Below the pieces are notes generated by a model. It was not told the origin of the DNA. It saw nothing but the letters and a program-made list of their open reading frames with translations, and searched no databases. Positions 34,872 to 43,731 of a stretch of 64,000 nt of DNA are shown piece by piece. Each line of letters begins with the position of its first letter. Positions within the stretch are counted from its first letter, which is position 1. Location: the NCBI RefSeq assembly GCF_000282095.2, contig NZ_AKKC02000004.1:1116001-1180000 (forward strand), written 5' to 3'. This DNA comes from Rhizobium sp. CF080 (GTDB lineage: Bacteria; Pseudomonadota; Alphaproteobacteria; Rhizobiales; Rhizobiaceae). The translations under genes were made by a program, and so were the position numbers.

Positions 34872-35743
34872 GTGACTTTGTCTTTTCGTTTCGATGTGAC
34901 TGCGGACATGGTGCGGTCGAGATTTCGCTCCGCAGCTTCATAGTCGCGCTGTGCGACCGCCACGAAGATGGCATCGAGAATATTCAGCTGCGCAATCCGC
35001 GCCGCCGCGTTTTCTCCCATCAGCGGGGAGCCTTGTGCCGTCGAGCAGAGGACCACATCGGCTGCGTTGGCAAGCGCCGAGGAGTTATAGTTGGTGATGG
35101 CAATGGTCCTGGCGCCGTTCCGCCGTGCCAACTGGATACCTTCGATGACCGCCGTCGTATTGCCGGAATGCGAAAAGCCGATGGCTATATCGTTGTCCGA
35201 AAGAAGCGCTGCCGACATCAGCATCATGTGGGAATCATCGAACACGCTGGCGCGAACGCCGATACGTAGAAATTTGTGAGCGACATCCCGGGCAATTTGC
35301 GCAGACCCACCGACGCCATAGAAATCCCGCTGCTTGGCGCGATGGATCAGGTCCGCGGCGCGGTCGAACGCTTGCAGGTCGATAATCGCAAGTGTTTCTT
35401 CCAACGCATGGATCGATGTGCGGAATACTTTCTGGACGATTTCCTGAGAGGTATCATCGACGGACAGTTCCTGATGCATCTCAGACGTCGGCTGGCGATT
35501 ATATTGGCTGACGGCGCCCCGAAAGTCCCTGAAACCCGTGAAGCCGAGTTTTTTGGTTATCTTCACCACCATCGCCTCCGAAACCCCGGCGTCGTTGGCG
35601 ATCTCCTTGAGTGATGTCTTGTCGCTGAAACTGCGCAGCGCAAAAACCGTATCTACAACTTTTGCCTCGAGTGGTGTCAGCAGCGGCATCATCATTCTGA
35701 TGCGTGGCCCAACAGCCTTCATGTCGAAGCTTTCGGAATTCAT
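34868..35743 (-). CDS. RpiR/MurR-family regulator (HTH + SIS domain)
   Basis: Transcription factor of 291 aa. An N-terminal HTH_6 domain lies at about 10-85 (SLKEIANDAGVSEAMVVKIT). A sugar-phosphate-binding SIS domain follows at about 125-265 (FYGVGGSAQIARDVAHKFLR and DIAIGFSHSGNTTAVIEG). RpiR proteins usually repress sugar operons and respond to a phosphorylated intermediate, here probably the kinase product. Its start overlaps the permease stop (ATGA) and its stop overlaps the kinase start, so it is embedded in the operon. Confidence 0.93.
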   Translation of the reverse strand: MNSESFDMKAVGPRIRMMMPLLTPLEAKVVDTVFALRSFSDKTSLKEIANDAGVSEAMVVKITKKLGFTGFRDFRGAVSQYNRQPTSEMHQELSVDDTSQEIVQKVFRTSIHALEETLAIIDLQAFDRAADLIHRAKQRDFYGVGGSAQIARDVAHKFLRIGVRASVFDDSHMMLMSAALLSDNDIAIGFSHSGNTTAVIEGIQLARRNGARTIAITNYNSSALANAADVVLCSTAQGSPLMGENAAARIAQLNILDAIFVAVAQRDYEAAERNLDRTMSAVTSKRKDKVT

Positions 35744-36720
35744 TCTCGTCCCCTCGTTGCGCGATCGATCATCATTGCCACGAGGATTATAAGGCCGGTT
35801 GCCAGCAGTTGATAGAACGCTTGCACGTTCATCAACGTCAACCCGTTTCGCATCGTGCCCAGAATGATCGCGCCGAGGATCGTACCGACGACGCTCCCCT
35901 TTCCTCCCATCAGGGAGGCCCCGCCGATCGCTGCTGCCGCAATTGCGTCAAGTTCCCAAAGATTGCCGAGAATAGGCTCGGCGGCACCGAGGCGACCGAT
36001 CAGAATCAACGATGCCAACGCTGCGAGAGCGCCGGATATGACGTAGGCGGTTATCTTGGTGCGGGCGATCGGTACGCCCGCGACATAGGCAGCCTCTTCA
36101 TTGCCGCCCACGGCCAGTAGATATTCGCCGATTGGCGTCTTCTTCAACAGGACCCAGGTAATAACGGCGACCACGGCAACGATTACGACCGGGATCGGAA
36201 TGCCGGCAATAGTCCCGTTGAACAGGGACCGAAATCCGGCGGGAATGCCCAGGACGGGGTTGCCGCCGGTGTAAATCAGCGCGACTGCCCTGTAGGTGCT
36301 GAGCGTACCAAGCGTTACGATGAAAGGCTGGAGCCCCACATAGGCGACGAGCACGCCATTGATAAATCCACACACGACACCGACTCCGAGACCCGCCAGA
36401 ATTGCCAGCGGCACCGGTATTCCGGAGACAAGGAGCGTCGCGGTCATGACCGCCGATATCGCAGCCGTCGGACCCACGGAAAGGTCGATGCCGCCGGAAA
36501 TGATCACCAACGTCATGCCAAGCGCCAAGCACGCATTGATGCTCGACTGCTGCAGGATGTTGATCAAATTTCTCTCCGAGAGGAAACCAGGCACCAGGGT
36601 TGCAAAGAATGCGACAATGATGACGAGACCGATCAGTGTCCCGGCGTCGCGAAAGGAAAACGAAAATCGGCCGAAGCCGGATTCGGCTTTCGCAGTGTTG
36701 GCGGCGGGTGATTCAATCAT
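35740..36720 (-). CDS. sugar ABC permease, RbsC type
   Basis: Inner-membrane permease of 326 aa in the ribose/xylose/AI-2 family. Many hydrophobic helices are seen, with INACLALGMTLVIISGGIDL and SVGPTAAISAVM typical of RbsC. Near the C-terminus is the conserved AAAIGGASLMGGKGSVVGTI. It lies between the ATPase and RpiR genes, and a single permease gene suggests a homodimer. Confidence 0.93.
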   Translation of the reverse strand: MIESPAANTAKAESGFGRFSFSFRDAGTLIGLVIIVAFFATLVPGFLSERNLINILQQSSINACLALGMTLVIISGGIDLSVGPTAAISAVMTATLLVSGIPVPLAILAGLGVGVVCGFINGVLVAYVGLQPFIVTLGTLSTYRAVALIYTGGNPVLGIPAGFRSLFNGTIAGIPIPVVIVAVVAVITWVLLKKTPIGEYLLAVGGNEEAAYVAGVPIARTKITAYVISGALAALASLILIGRLGAAEPILGNLWELDAIAAAAIGGASLMGGKGSVVGTILGAIILGTMRNGLTLMNVQAFYQLLATGLIILVAMMIDRATRGRE

Positions 36721-36745
36721 GACGGGATCCTATGTCTGTTAAGGC

Positions 36746-38263
36746 TCACGAGGCCGCAGCCGCGATTCGGTCTACACCGGGAATGGCGTGCGCAACGATG
36801 GCACCTTCGGTGAGATCCGTGCGTGCGATCTCCGCTGCCAGCCGGCCATCCCGCATGACCAGGACGCGGTCGGACAGGCGGATGACTTCAGGCAGTTCGG
36901 ATGAGACCACTATGATGGAATGTCCGTCCGCGGCAAGCGCCTCGATCAGGTGATAGATTTCTGCTTTGGCACCCACGTCGATGCCGCGCGTCGGTTCGTC
37001 GAAGAGAAGGATCTGCGATTTGGCAGCCAGCCAGCGCGCGATGATCGCCTTCTGTTGGTTACCCCCGCTGAACAGGCGGATGGGCCGATCGAGCTGGAAG
37101 GGCCGCAGGTTGACGCGCCGCAGCAGATCCTGGGCCGTGTCGCGCAACCTGGATTTGCGGATAACGCCGCCCTTGGCAAAGCTGCCGAGCGAGGCGAGCG
37201 CCATGTTGTTGGTTACCGACCTGCCGGGAACGATACCCTCGCGCTTCCGTTCCTCGGGTACGAGACCGATGCCGATCGAGATGGCGGCGCGGGGATTGAC
37301 GAGATCGACCGTTTTTCCATCGACTGCAATCGTCCCGGCCGAAAGCCGATCTACCCCGGCCAAAAGCCGAAGCAGTTCCGTTCGCCCGGATCCGACGAGA
37401 CCGGCAATGCCCAGAACCTCGCCCTTGTGCAGACGAAAGGAAACGTCTCGTATCTTGGTGGCGGACGAGAGGTTGTTCGCCTCGAGTTTCACGGTGTTCG
37501 TGGCATGCGAAACGTGATCTTCCTGAAGGAGCGCGCGTCCCACCATCATGGTGATGACGTCATGATGCGACACGCTGGAGAGGTCCACGTTGCCCACAAG
37601 CCTGCCGTCGCGCATGACGCTGGCGCGCTGGCAGATCTTGAACACTTCGTCCATCTTATGCGACACATAGATGATCGCAACGCCGCTCGCCGACAATTGC
37701 GAGATGACCTCGGCCAGACGGTCGAATTCACTGGGCGTCAGGCTGGAAGTCGGCTCGTCCATGGCGATGATCTTGGCGCGATCGAGAAGCGCACGGGCGA
37801 TCTCCACGATTTGGCGTTGCGCCACCTTAAGCGAAGAAATCGGCGCCGAGGGATCGATCCCCGGATCGATCATTGCAAGAGCTTCAGCGGCGCGGCGCTC
37901 CTGTTCGCGGCGGGCCACGAGCACGCCCCCAAGGCTCGTCAACGGGTGTCCAAGGAACATGTTCTGGGCCACGCTGAGATGGCGAACCTGTTGAAGTTCC
38001 TGATGGATCATTGCGATGCCGGCAGCCCGCGAATCCATCGGAGTGCGGAACGAAACCGGCTCGCCATCCACGAATATCGAGCCGGAGGTCGGCTTGAACA
38101 CACCCGAGAGAATGCGCAACAACGTGGATTTCCCTGCACCATTCTCGCCGAGCAGGCCGTGAATCTCGCCCGGCATGACGTCAAAAGAGACATCCGAAAG
38201 CGCGCGCACGCCCGGAAACGATTTGACCATCGCTTCGAACCGAAGTCTTGGGGCATTTGTCAT
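36746..38263 (-). CDS. sugar ABC ATPase, RbsA type (two nucleotide-binding domains)
   Basis: ATPase of 505 aa with duplicated domains. The ATG at 38263 is chosen because GGGAGGACGCT lies directly upstream; the frame extends 19 codons further without support. Domain 1: GENGAGKSTLLRILSG and LKVAQRQIVEIARALL. Domain 2: degenerate Walker A GLVGSGRTELLRLLAG and FSGGNQQKAIIARWL with LLFDEPTRGID. A degenerate second Walker A is normal for RbsA-type proteins. It energises the RbsC-like permease encoded downstream. Confidence 0.93.
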   Translation of the reverse strand: MTNAPRLRFEAMVKSFPGVRALSDVSFDVMPGEIHGLLGENGAGKSTLLRILSGVFKPTSGSIFVDGEPVSFRTPMDSRAAGIAMIHQELQQVRHLSVAQNMFLGHPLTSLGGVLVARREQERRAAEALAMIDPGIDPSAPISSLKVAQRQIVEIARALLDRAKIIAMDEPTSSLTPSEFDRLAEVISQLSASGVAIIYVSHKMDEVFKICQRASVMRDGRLVGNVDLSSVSHHDVITMMVGRALLQEDHVSHATNTVKLEANNLSSATKIRDVSFRLHKGEVLGIAGLVGSGRTELLRLLAGVDRLSAGTIAVDGKTVDLVNPRAAISIGIGLVPEERKREGIVPGRSVTNNMALASLGSFAKGGVIRKSRLRDTAQDLLRRVNLRPFQLDRPIRLFSGGNQQKAIIARWLAAKSQILLFDEPTRGIDVGAKAEIYHLIEALAADGHSIIVVSSELPEVIRLSDRVLVMRDGRLAAEIARTDLTEGAIVAHAIPGVDRIAAAAS

Positions 38264-38316
38264 AGCGTCCTCCCAGGCATGAAGGATGCCGGCCAGCAGG
38301 GCCGACATCCGGCTGC

Positions 38317-39381
38317 TCACTTTGCGGCTGCGGCATCTTCCATCAACACGGCGCGCAGCTTAGAACCAGCACCCTGGTAGCGGGCAATGTTGTCGGAGGT
38401 AATCAGAGCCTGAGGGGTGGCAACGACGCGCGGCAGCTTCTGCCCCGCAACCAGACGCAAGGCCGTGTCCATGGCGACTTCGCCAGTCAGGACAGGGAAG
38501 CTGTCGACGGTACCGGTCAGGTCGCCAGCCTTGATGGATGCATAGGCGTCGGAAATGCCATCGGTCCCGAATACCGCGACTTTTCCTTGTAGGCCCGCAG
38601 CCTTTACCGCTTCGACAATGCCGAGCGCCATGCCATCGTTATTGGCATAGAAGCCGATCAGATCCGGGTGCCGTTGCAGAATGTTGGCTGCAGCGTCGTA
38701 TGACATCTGTCGGTCCCAGTTGCCGGGTACGCTGGCGACGACCTGGAATTTTCCGGAAGCACCGATCGTCGTCTTAAACCCATCCGTGCGCTGCACCGCT
38801 GCATAAACACCGGCCTGACCTTCCACGATGGCGACCTTGCCACCCCGCGGACGATGTTCGATAAACCATTTGGCCACCCGGACGCCGTTGTCACGCTGGA
38901 CGTTGCCGACATAGTGCTCGGCTTGCGGAATCACCGCATCGTTGACGTTGACGACGGGTATCTTGGAGGCCTTGGCCTGCTCCATCACCGGCTGCAGGTT
39001 GGCATCCGTCTGCGGCGAAACGAGCAGCACGTCATAGCCCTGGGTAATCAGACCTTCGGCAATCGTCAGCTGACCGAGTTGATCGCCTTCGCTCTGCGCC
39101 GCTTGGTACACAACAGGAATCTTGAGTTTCGATGCGAAGGACTTGTAGCCCTCGCCGAGCGAACGCCAATATTCGTTGGTCAACGTCTTCGAAACCGCAC
39201 CGGCCTTGGTGCCATCCGGCAGCTTTGGCAGCGGCCCGAACTTCGCCTCGACCTGCGACCAGTCGATCCGGTCCTTTTCTGTGTCCGAATTGAGCGGAGC
39301 AAGCGCCTGGGCAAAGGCCGTTCCAAAGAACAGCGCCGTGGCCAGGCTGGTCGAAATCGTCGTCCTCAGAAATCTCTTCAT
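38317..39381 (-). CDS. sugar ABC substrate-binding protein, RbsB/TorT type
   Basis: Periplasmic type 1 binding protein of 354 aa with a signal peptide (TTISTSLATALFFGTAFAQ). Features include AVSKTLTNEYWRSLGEGYKS, LITQGYDVLLVSPQTDANL, and in the C-lobe LIGFYANNDGMALGIVEAV and VAVFGTDGISDAYASIKAG, as in RbsB-like sugar receptors. A conserved-looking insertion near the mature N-terminus (DTEKDRIDWSQVEAKFGP) is longer than in RbsB. It supplies the RbsA/RbsC-like pair. Confidence 0.92.
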   Translation of the reverse strand: MKRFLRTTISTSLATALFFGTAFAQALAPLNSDTEKDRIDWSQVEAKFGPLPKLPDGTKAGAVSKTLTNEYWRSLGEGYKSFASKLKIPVVYQAAQSEGDQLGQLTIAEGLITQGYDVLLVSPQTDANLQPVMEQAKASKIPVVNVNDAVIPQAEHYVGNVQRDNGVRVAKWFIEHRPRGGKVAIVEGQAGVYAAVQRTDGFKTTIGASGKFQVVASVPGNWDRQMSYDAAANILQRHPDLIGFYANNDGMALGIVEAVKAAGLQGKVAVFGTDGISDAYASIKAGDLTGTVDSFPVLTGEVAMDTALRLVAGQKLPRVVATPQALITSDNIARYQGAGSKLRAVLMEDAAAAK

Positions 39382-39438
39382 AAGTTCCTCCCTAAGATTG
39401 AGTGGACGGGCTGCAAGGCCCGCAGGTGTAGTGTGCGT

Positions 39439-40422
39439 TCAGGCGCCCAGCATCAGTTCCTGGACGACGGACTGCGCGGAAACGGCATCCTGGAGATCGA
39501 TCGCGCCAGAAAGCCGGTTGTCCTGCTCGAGGCGATCCACGATCGTCAGCATCCGCTTGACGGTCTGGATGTTCACCTCGCATTCGTGCACCGGATCGAG
39601 CCCGGTCATATCCGGAAATGTGTCAAAGTAGATCGCGCCATCGTAACCATCCTTGCGGATCTGGCGCAGCAGTTCGATAGTTTGCTGCGCATGGACCGAA
39701 CCGACCATGAGACCGTCGTCGCGCTTCGCATAACCATCGTTGAGATGAACGCCGAGAACACGGCTATATCGCGCGATCAGCGCCGCGGCGAAGGCCGGCT
39801 GCTCATCGGCATAAAGCACGTGGGCGAAGTCAAGCGTAACGCCGAGATTCGGCATGCCGACTTCACGGATCGCCAAAAGGGTCGTGGCGCAGTCTGGCAT
39901 TAGGCTGTAGGATCGAGGTTCGTTCGGCTTGTATTCGATACTGATCTGGCACTGCGGATCATGCTCGCAAACTTCACGAATGCCGTCTATTTCGTGTTGC
40001 CACAATTTCGCATAGTCCGCCTGAAAAGCGTAGTCGAAACCATCCTGGCCGAGCCAGACAGTCATCAGGCTGGTCCCTGCTTCACGGGCAGCATCGATGC
40101 CCTTTTTCGTAAGGTCGATTGCCTCGCGCCGAACAGCCGGATCAGGATTTGTGAACGCACCGATCTTGAACGCGGGATTGGTGTAGTATCGCATTGCAAA
40201 GCCGTTGATAGAAAGCCCAGCATCCTGAATCTGACGTGCAAGTTCACGCGGGTTGCCCGAGCCATGATCCGGGTAATTCAGATCAAGATCCGTCAGGCCG
40301 TCAACCTTGGCGGCGCGTGCCACCATCTGCATCACGCTCGGCTTTCCCGTCAAATTTGGCCATTCGGCCTGGGGCTTCGACGCAAATGAGTTAAGGCGGG
40401 TAGCAAACTTTAATTGGGGCAA
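39439..40422 (-). CDS. sugar phosphate isomerase/epimerase (xylose isomerase-like TIM barrel)
   Basis: A 327-aa AP-endonuclease-2-type TIM barrel protein. Metal-binding type residues are seen in CQISIEYKPNEP (Glu), NLGVTLDFAHVLYADEQP (Asp-x-x-His) and VLGVHLNDGYAKRDD (His-x-Asp). The likely reaction is aldose-ketose isomerisation or epimerisation of the imported sugar, before phosphorylation by the PfkB kinase. It leads the operon; the gap to the binding-protein gene is 57 bases. The IS427-type element lies 128 bases upstream of its ATG. Confidence 0.88.
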   Translation of the reverse strand: MPQLKFATRLNSFASKPQAEWPNLTGKPSVMQMVARAAKVDGLTDLDLNYPDHGSGNPRELARQIQDAGLSINGFAMRYYTNPAFKIGAFTNPDPAVRREAIDLTKKGIDAAREAGTSLMTVWLGQDGFDYAFQADYAKLWQHEIDGIREVCEHDPQCQISIEYKPNEPRSYSLMPDCATTLLAIREVGMPNLGVTLDFAHVLYADEQPAFAAALIARYSRVLGVHLNDGYAKRDDGLMVGSVHAQQTIELLRQIRKDGYDGAIYFDTFPDMTGLDPVHECEVNIQTVKRMLTIVDRLEQDNRLSGAIDLQDAVSAQSVVQELMLGA

Positions 40423-40568
40423 GTCACTGAGCTCACATCTAAGGGTCTTCCCTAAACATCACACATTTATGATTATCAGTAAAGTTATGAAATGTTGTGC
40501 GGTGCAAAATTCCGTTCATCTTCTTGGGATAGCTCTACTCTGGCGGCTTAGGCTCAGGACTCGTTAAA

Positions 40569-40958
40569 TCACATCCAGAAGATGACGGCTGCAGCGATGC
40601 ATATGCTTGAGAAATAGGTGTGTGCGCAGCGGTCGTATCTGGTGTGAATCCGCCTCCAGTCCTTGAGCCTGCCGAACATGTTTTCGATCTTGTGGCGCTT
40701 TTTGTAGAGCGTCGGATCATGTGGGATGACGCTCTTGCGGTTTGCCCGAGATGGAATGCAGGCCGTGATCTTGCGTGCGGCCAAGGCGTCTCGAAACCAG
40801 TCGGCGTCATAGCCCTTGTCGGCCAATAGGGTCTTGGCCTTGGGAAAGGCGGCGAGCATTTTCGCTGCCCCTTTGTAGTCGCTCATCTGCCCTTCGCTCA
40901 GAAGCAGGATGAGCGGTCGACCATGACCATCGCAGACGGCATGCAGCTTGGAGTTCAA
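40569..40958 (-). CDS. IS5-family transposase, OrfB (catalytic part, made by -1 frameshift)
   Basis: Carries the rest of the DDE domain. In the shifted frame the join reads GRTKGGLNSKLHAVCDGHG, then LLADKGYDADWFRDAL (second Asp) and KKRHKIENMFGRLKDWRRI (the Glu in the Y/R-x-x-R-x-x-x-E-type region). It ends inside the left inverted repeat. The 129-aa frame with its own ATG at 40958 is probably not translated separately. Confidence 0.85.
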   Translation of the reverse strand: MNSKLHAVCDGHGRPLILLLSEGQMSDYKGAAKMLAAFPKAKTLLADKGYDADWFRDALAARKITACIPSRANRKSVIPHDPTLYKKRHKIENMFGRLKDWRRIHTRYDRCAHTYFSSICIAAAVIFWM

Positions 40959-41323
40959 TCCACCTTTGGTGCGTCCGATACGTCGGGGAACATCCCCTTT
41001 TTTAGCAGACTGGCTGCGGTGCGGTGGGCTTTCAAGTGGGTCGCGTCGATCATCAACTGCTCGGGCCTGCCGCGTCTAGCGGTCAGTTCGGCCAAAATCC
41101 GGTTGAACACGCCGAGCCTGCTCCAGCGGATGAAGCGGTTGTAGATCGTCTTGTGCGGGCCATATTCCTTGGGCGCGTCGCGCCACCGTAGCCCGTTGGG
41201 TAAAACGAAAATAATGCCGCTCAAAATCAGTCGATCGTCAACGCGCGGAATACCGTGGGACAGCGGGAAGTACGGCTCGATCCGACGCATCTGCGCCTCC
41301 GACAACAACAGCAAATCACTCAT
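40955..41323 (-). CDS. IS5-family transposase, OrfA
   Basis: First transposase frame, 122 aa, with the DUF4096-type N-terminal domain: LSEAQMRRIEPYFPLSHG, IFVLPNGLRWRDAPKEYG and TIYNRFIRWSRLGVF. It also carries the first catalytic Asp in QLMIDATHLKAHR. The run encoding LLKKG (A6G4 on the minus strand) allows a -1 shift into OrfB to make the full transposase. Without the shift, translation ends at 40955. Confidence 0.88.
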   Translation of the reverse strand: MSDLLLLSEAQMRRIEPYFPLSHGIPRVDDRLILSGIIFVLPNGLRWRDAPKEYGPHKTIYNRFIRWSRLGVFNRILAELTARRGRPEQLMIDATHLKAHRTAASLLKKGMFPDVSDAPKVD

Positions 41324-41580
41324 CGCAGGGCTCCTTTCGATCCGAATGAATCAAAGCCACCGCGACGCTGCAAGCTATTTAATGGCTCCTGAGCCTAGAT
41401 GGTCTCCGCTTGCTACCTGTTTCGTGTGCGCTTTTCCTGGAAAATTGGGCGCCTGGTCGGAGTGGTGGCGACCGGGAGAGGCGCCAAATCGAAAGCAGGT
41501 CGCCGTTAAGATGATTCGCTGGGAAATGGGCCGACCCACGGGCCGGAAGGCACGGGCCAGCGGATCATCGCCGCCACTAA

Positions 41581-42240
41581 CTACCGCAGTTGCACCAAGA
41601 GGGCGTCTGCGCCCTTATCTATAGCGACCTTCGAAGCTTGCAGAGCACCGAAGCTGGCGCCGATATTCATCGCGTTCGGATATTGCTTGGTGACGTATGC
41701 GGACAGCAGCCGATTGCTCGGCGCATCGTAGATCTCTACGGCGTAGATGACCGAGCCCGTCATGGAACCTTCCTTGTCGCGGGCCGCTTGAACGGCGTTG
41801 TAGATGCCGCCTCCGACGTCAAGATGCGAGAAAGGGCCAAGGACGGGGGTCGTCGTCCTGGCTCCCGTCAAGGTCAAGTGGACCCGCAAGGTGCCGGGAA
41901 CTGGTGTGCCGACCGTGGAAAAACGGGTTCTGAGCTTCTGCGTGAATTGGGACTGCATGTAACTTGCCAGAGCGCTCTTGTCCTGTTCGCTTGCCTCGCC
42001 GAACTGGTTGTCCTGGCCCCGGTACACGGAGACCGGATCGACGATGATCGTGTCGTACTGCTTCCAATCCACATCGCTTCGATAGCGGTAAGGAACGCGG
42101 CCACTGCGATCTCCGGGGTTCGGCTGGAGGTGCGACGCCGAGGCCAGACCGGCATAGACAATGGGATCGGCGGTAGCGCAGCCGGCGAGTGTCGAGCAGG
42201 CAAGTACAAGGGGAATGCTGGCTCGGGAAATGATCTTCAA
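41581..42240 (-). CDS. DUF3313 family outer-membrane lipoprotein
   Basis: Predicted lipoprotein of 219 aa. The signal sequence ends in the lipobox LAGC (Cys21), with no Asp at +2, so outer-membrane sorting is likely. The DUF3313 pattern is recognisable: YDTIIVDPVSVYRG, LASYMQSQFTQKLRTRF, LRVHLTLTGARTTTPVLGPF and IYAVEIYDAPSNRLLSAYVT. The function of the family is not established. A tandem repeat 89-108 bases upstream of its ATG is nearly the same as one upstream of the response-regulator gene, so it probably belongs to the regulon of that two-component system. Between this gene and the IS element (41396-41580) I see nothing. Confidence 0.85.
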   Translation of the reverse strand: MKIISRASIPLVLACSTLAGCATADPIVYAGLASASHLQPNPGDRSGRVPYRYRSDVDWKQYDTIIVDPVSVYRGQDNQFGEASEQDKSALASYMQSQFTQKLRTRFSTVGTPVPGTLRVHLTLTGARTTTPVLGPFSHLDVGGGIYNAVQAARDKEGSMTGSVIYAVEIYDAPSNRLLSAYVTKQYPNAMNIGASFGALQASKVAIDKGADALLVQLR

Positions 42241-42328
42241 TGTTCTGGCTCCAGCCTTGAGGAACGCCGGGAGGCGAATGTGGCTGGAACGAGTGATACC
42301 TGACCGTCAGATTGCTGTGTTTTCGATA

Positions 42329-42348
42329 ATGTTGCGAGATGTTCGCAC
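42329..42348. promoter_or_regulatory. tandem-repeat site upstream of the DUF3313 gene (candidate response-regulator box)
   Basis: Two 10-bp direct repeats in phase, ATGTTGCGAG then ATGTTCGCAC, preceded by TTTCGATA. The same arrangement (ATTCGAAA plus ATGTTGCAAG ATGTTGCAAC) stands before the response-regulator gene. OmpR-type regulators bind such 10-bp-spaced direct repeats as dimers. Confidence 0.6.
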
Positions 42349-42363
42349 CCGCATTGCCCGGTG

Positions 42364-43731
42364 TCACGACTTCACGGCATCTAAATCTGGTGCAATGACT
42401 GGTGTCGATTTCACTGACGGTAGCTGGATTTCCACGATGAGCCCGTTTGGCTTCCGATCGAGTAGCCTGAGAACACCTTTATGCCCCGTTGCGACGATGC
42501 CTTGAGCAATCGAGAGCCCAAGCCCGAAGCCGCCGCTCTTGGCGCCAGTCTGCCTGGACTCATCCACCTTGAAAAACGGCTCCAACACTTTGTCTTTGAG
42601 GTCATCCGGCAGGCCAGGGCCATCGTCGGAGACGGTGATGGTGATGCCACCCTGTTGGTGCTTCGACAGTTGGATTTCGATGTGTTGCGCGAACCGCGAC
42701 GCGTTGTCGACCAGATTGGTAATCGCTCGTGTCAAGCCTTGCGGCATACATATGTAGGTCAGCCGCCTGGGACCGACAAAGCTGACATTGACACCGGTAT
42801 CTGCGAAGTCGCTCGATATCGTTTGAAGCAAGCTGGACAGATCAACTTTGCGGAGCGGTTCTCGTTTATTGTCAAGGAAGCCCAGGCTCGCGTCGATCAG
42901 TGAGGACAACGTGCTGACGTCGGCCAGCAGGAGTTCCTTCAGCTCCGGCTCACTTGACCTCTCAATACGCATCCGCAACCTGGTGAGCGGCGTTCGCAGA
43001 TCATGGCTGATGGCTCGAAGCACGCTGGTGCGATCGCGCAGCATTGTCTGGATCCGGCTTTGCATGACATTGAGAGAGGCGGCCAGACTGCTGATTTCGG
43101 AGGCTCCCTCTGCCTTGAAGGGCTCCTCGGAATGGTCGTCCATGCTCACCCGCCTTGCGGCAACTGCAAAACGAACCAGAGGTTCGGTGATCAGCCAACT
43201 GCCAACATAGGCAAGCAATACGAGAGGAATGACAATTTTCAGGATACCGCTCGCGACGGCCGGAGCAAGCCAGACACTGCTCGGAAACCGGGGCATCTGA
43301 AACGAAAGCGCGCGGCTGTCATCGACTTTGACAATCAACACGGACGGCATGTCGGAAATACGGACGGCATTCCTCAGCGCTGTCCATATTCCGTCGTTGA
43401 TGAGATCTCGTACTCTTGAAAGGATTTCGTTGGTCGGCACTCCTGGCTGATACGCCACGGATGCCTGAGCAGGAGCACCCCGTTGCACTGAAACGCCCAG
43501 TCGCTCGGCAAAGCGAAGCGCCTCATCTTCTTCCTGAATCGTCCGGCTGCGTCCGAATTGTTCAAGGACTGTTTCCAGACGCCCGGCGAAGAGGCCGATT
43601 TCGATCCCTTTGTCATGTCTTCCATAAATGAAGGGTTCAGACACGGCGGCGACAGCAGACACCAACACGACCAGTAAAATTGCAAGGAAAAAGAGTTGCT
43701 TGCGGATCGAGGCGGTGCGTAGGCCGCTCAT
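42364..43731 (-). CDS. sensor histidine kinase, EnvZ-like
   Basis: Membrane sensor of 455 aa. A first membrane helix at about 12-31, a periplasmic sensor domain to about 158, and a second helix at about 160-180 are followed by a HAMP-type linker. HisKA carries H243 in LRAISHDLRTPLTRLRMRIE. The ATPase domain has the N-box LTRAITNLVDNASRFA, the G1 box VSDDGPGLPDD and the G2 box GGFGLGLSIAQGI. The start overlaps the response-regulator stop as ATGA, so the two are co-translated. The signal is unknown. Confidence 0.93.
   Translation of the reverse strand: MSGLRTASIRKQLFFLAILLVVLVSAVAAVSEPFIYGRHDKGIEIGLFAGRLETVLEQFGRSRTIQEEDEALRFAERLGVSVQRGAPAQASVAYQPGVPTNEILSRVRDLINDGIWTALRNAVRISDMPSVLIVKVDDSRALSFQMPRFPSSVWLAPAVASGILKIVIPLVLLAYVGSWLITEPLVRFAVAARRVSMDDHSEEPFKAEGASEISSLAASLNVMQSRIQTMLRDRTSVLRAISHDLRTPLTRLRMRIERSSEPELKELLLADVSTLSSLIDASLGFLDNKREPLRKVDLSSLLQTISSDFADTGVNVSFVGPRRLTYICMPQGLTRAITNLVDNASRFAQHIEIQLSKHQQGGITITVSDDGPGLPDDLKDKVLEPFFKVDESRQTGAKSGGFGLGLSIAQGIVATGHKGVLRLLDRKPNGLIVEIQLPSVKSTPVIAPDLDAVKS

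Larger units (their letters stand above)
40551..41395 (-). mobile_element. intact IS5-family element (IS427 group), 845 bp
   Basis: Ends are inverted repeats: GGCTCAGGACTCGTTAAAT from 40551 and GGCTCAGGAGCCATTAAAT reading in from 41395, 16 of 19 matching. The TA on each side (40549-40550 and 41396-41397) fits the 2-bp target duplication of this group in a YTAR context. Two overlapping transposase frames on the minus strand carry a slippery A6G4 run at 40994-41003 for a -1 frameshift. Length, ends and coding content all look complete, so the element may be recently inserted and mobile. Confidence 0.9.

Noticed and set aside
36920-38380. 486-codon plus-strand frame opposite the RbsA-like ATPase
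   Set aside because: Antisense of a gene with both nucleotide-binding domains; no motif of its own.
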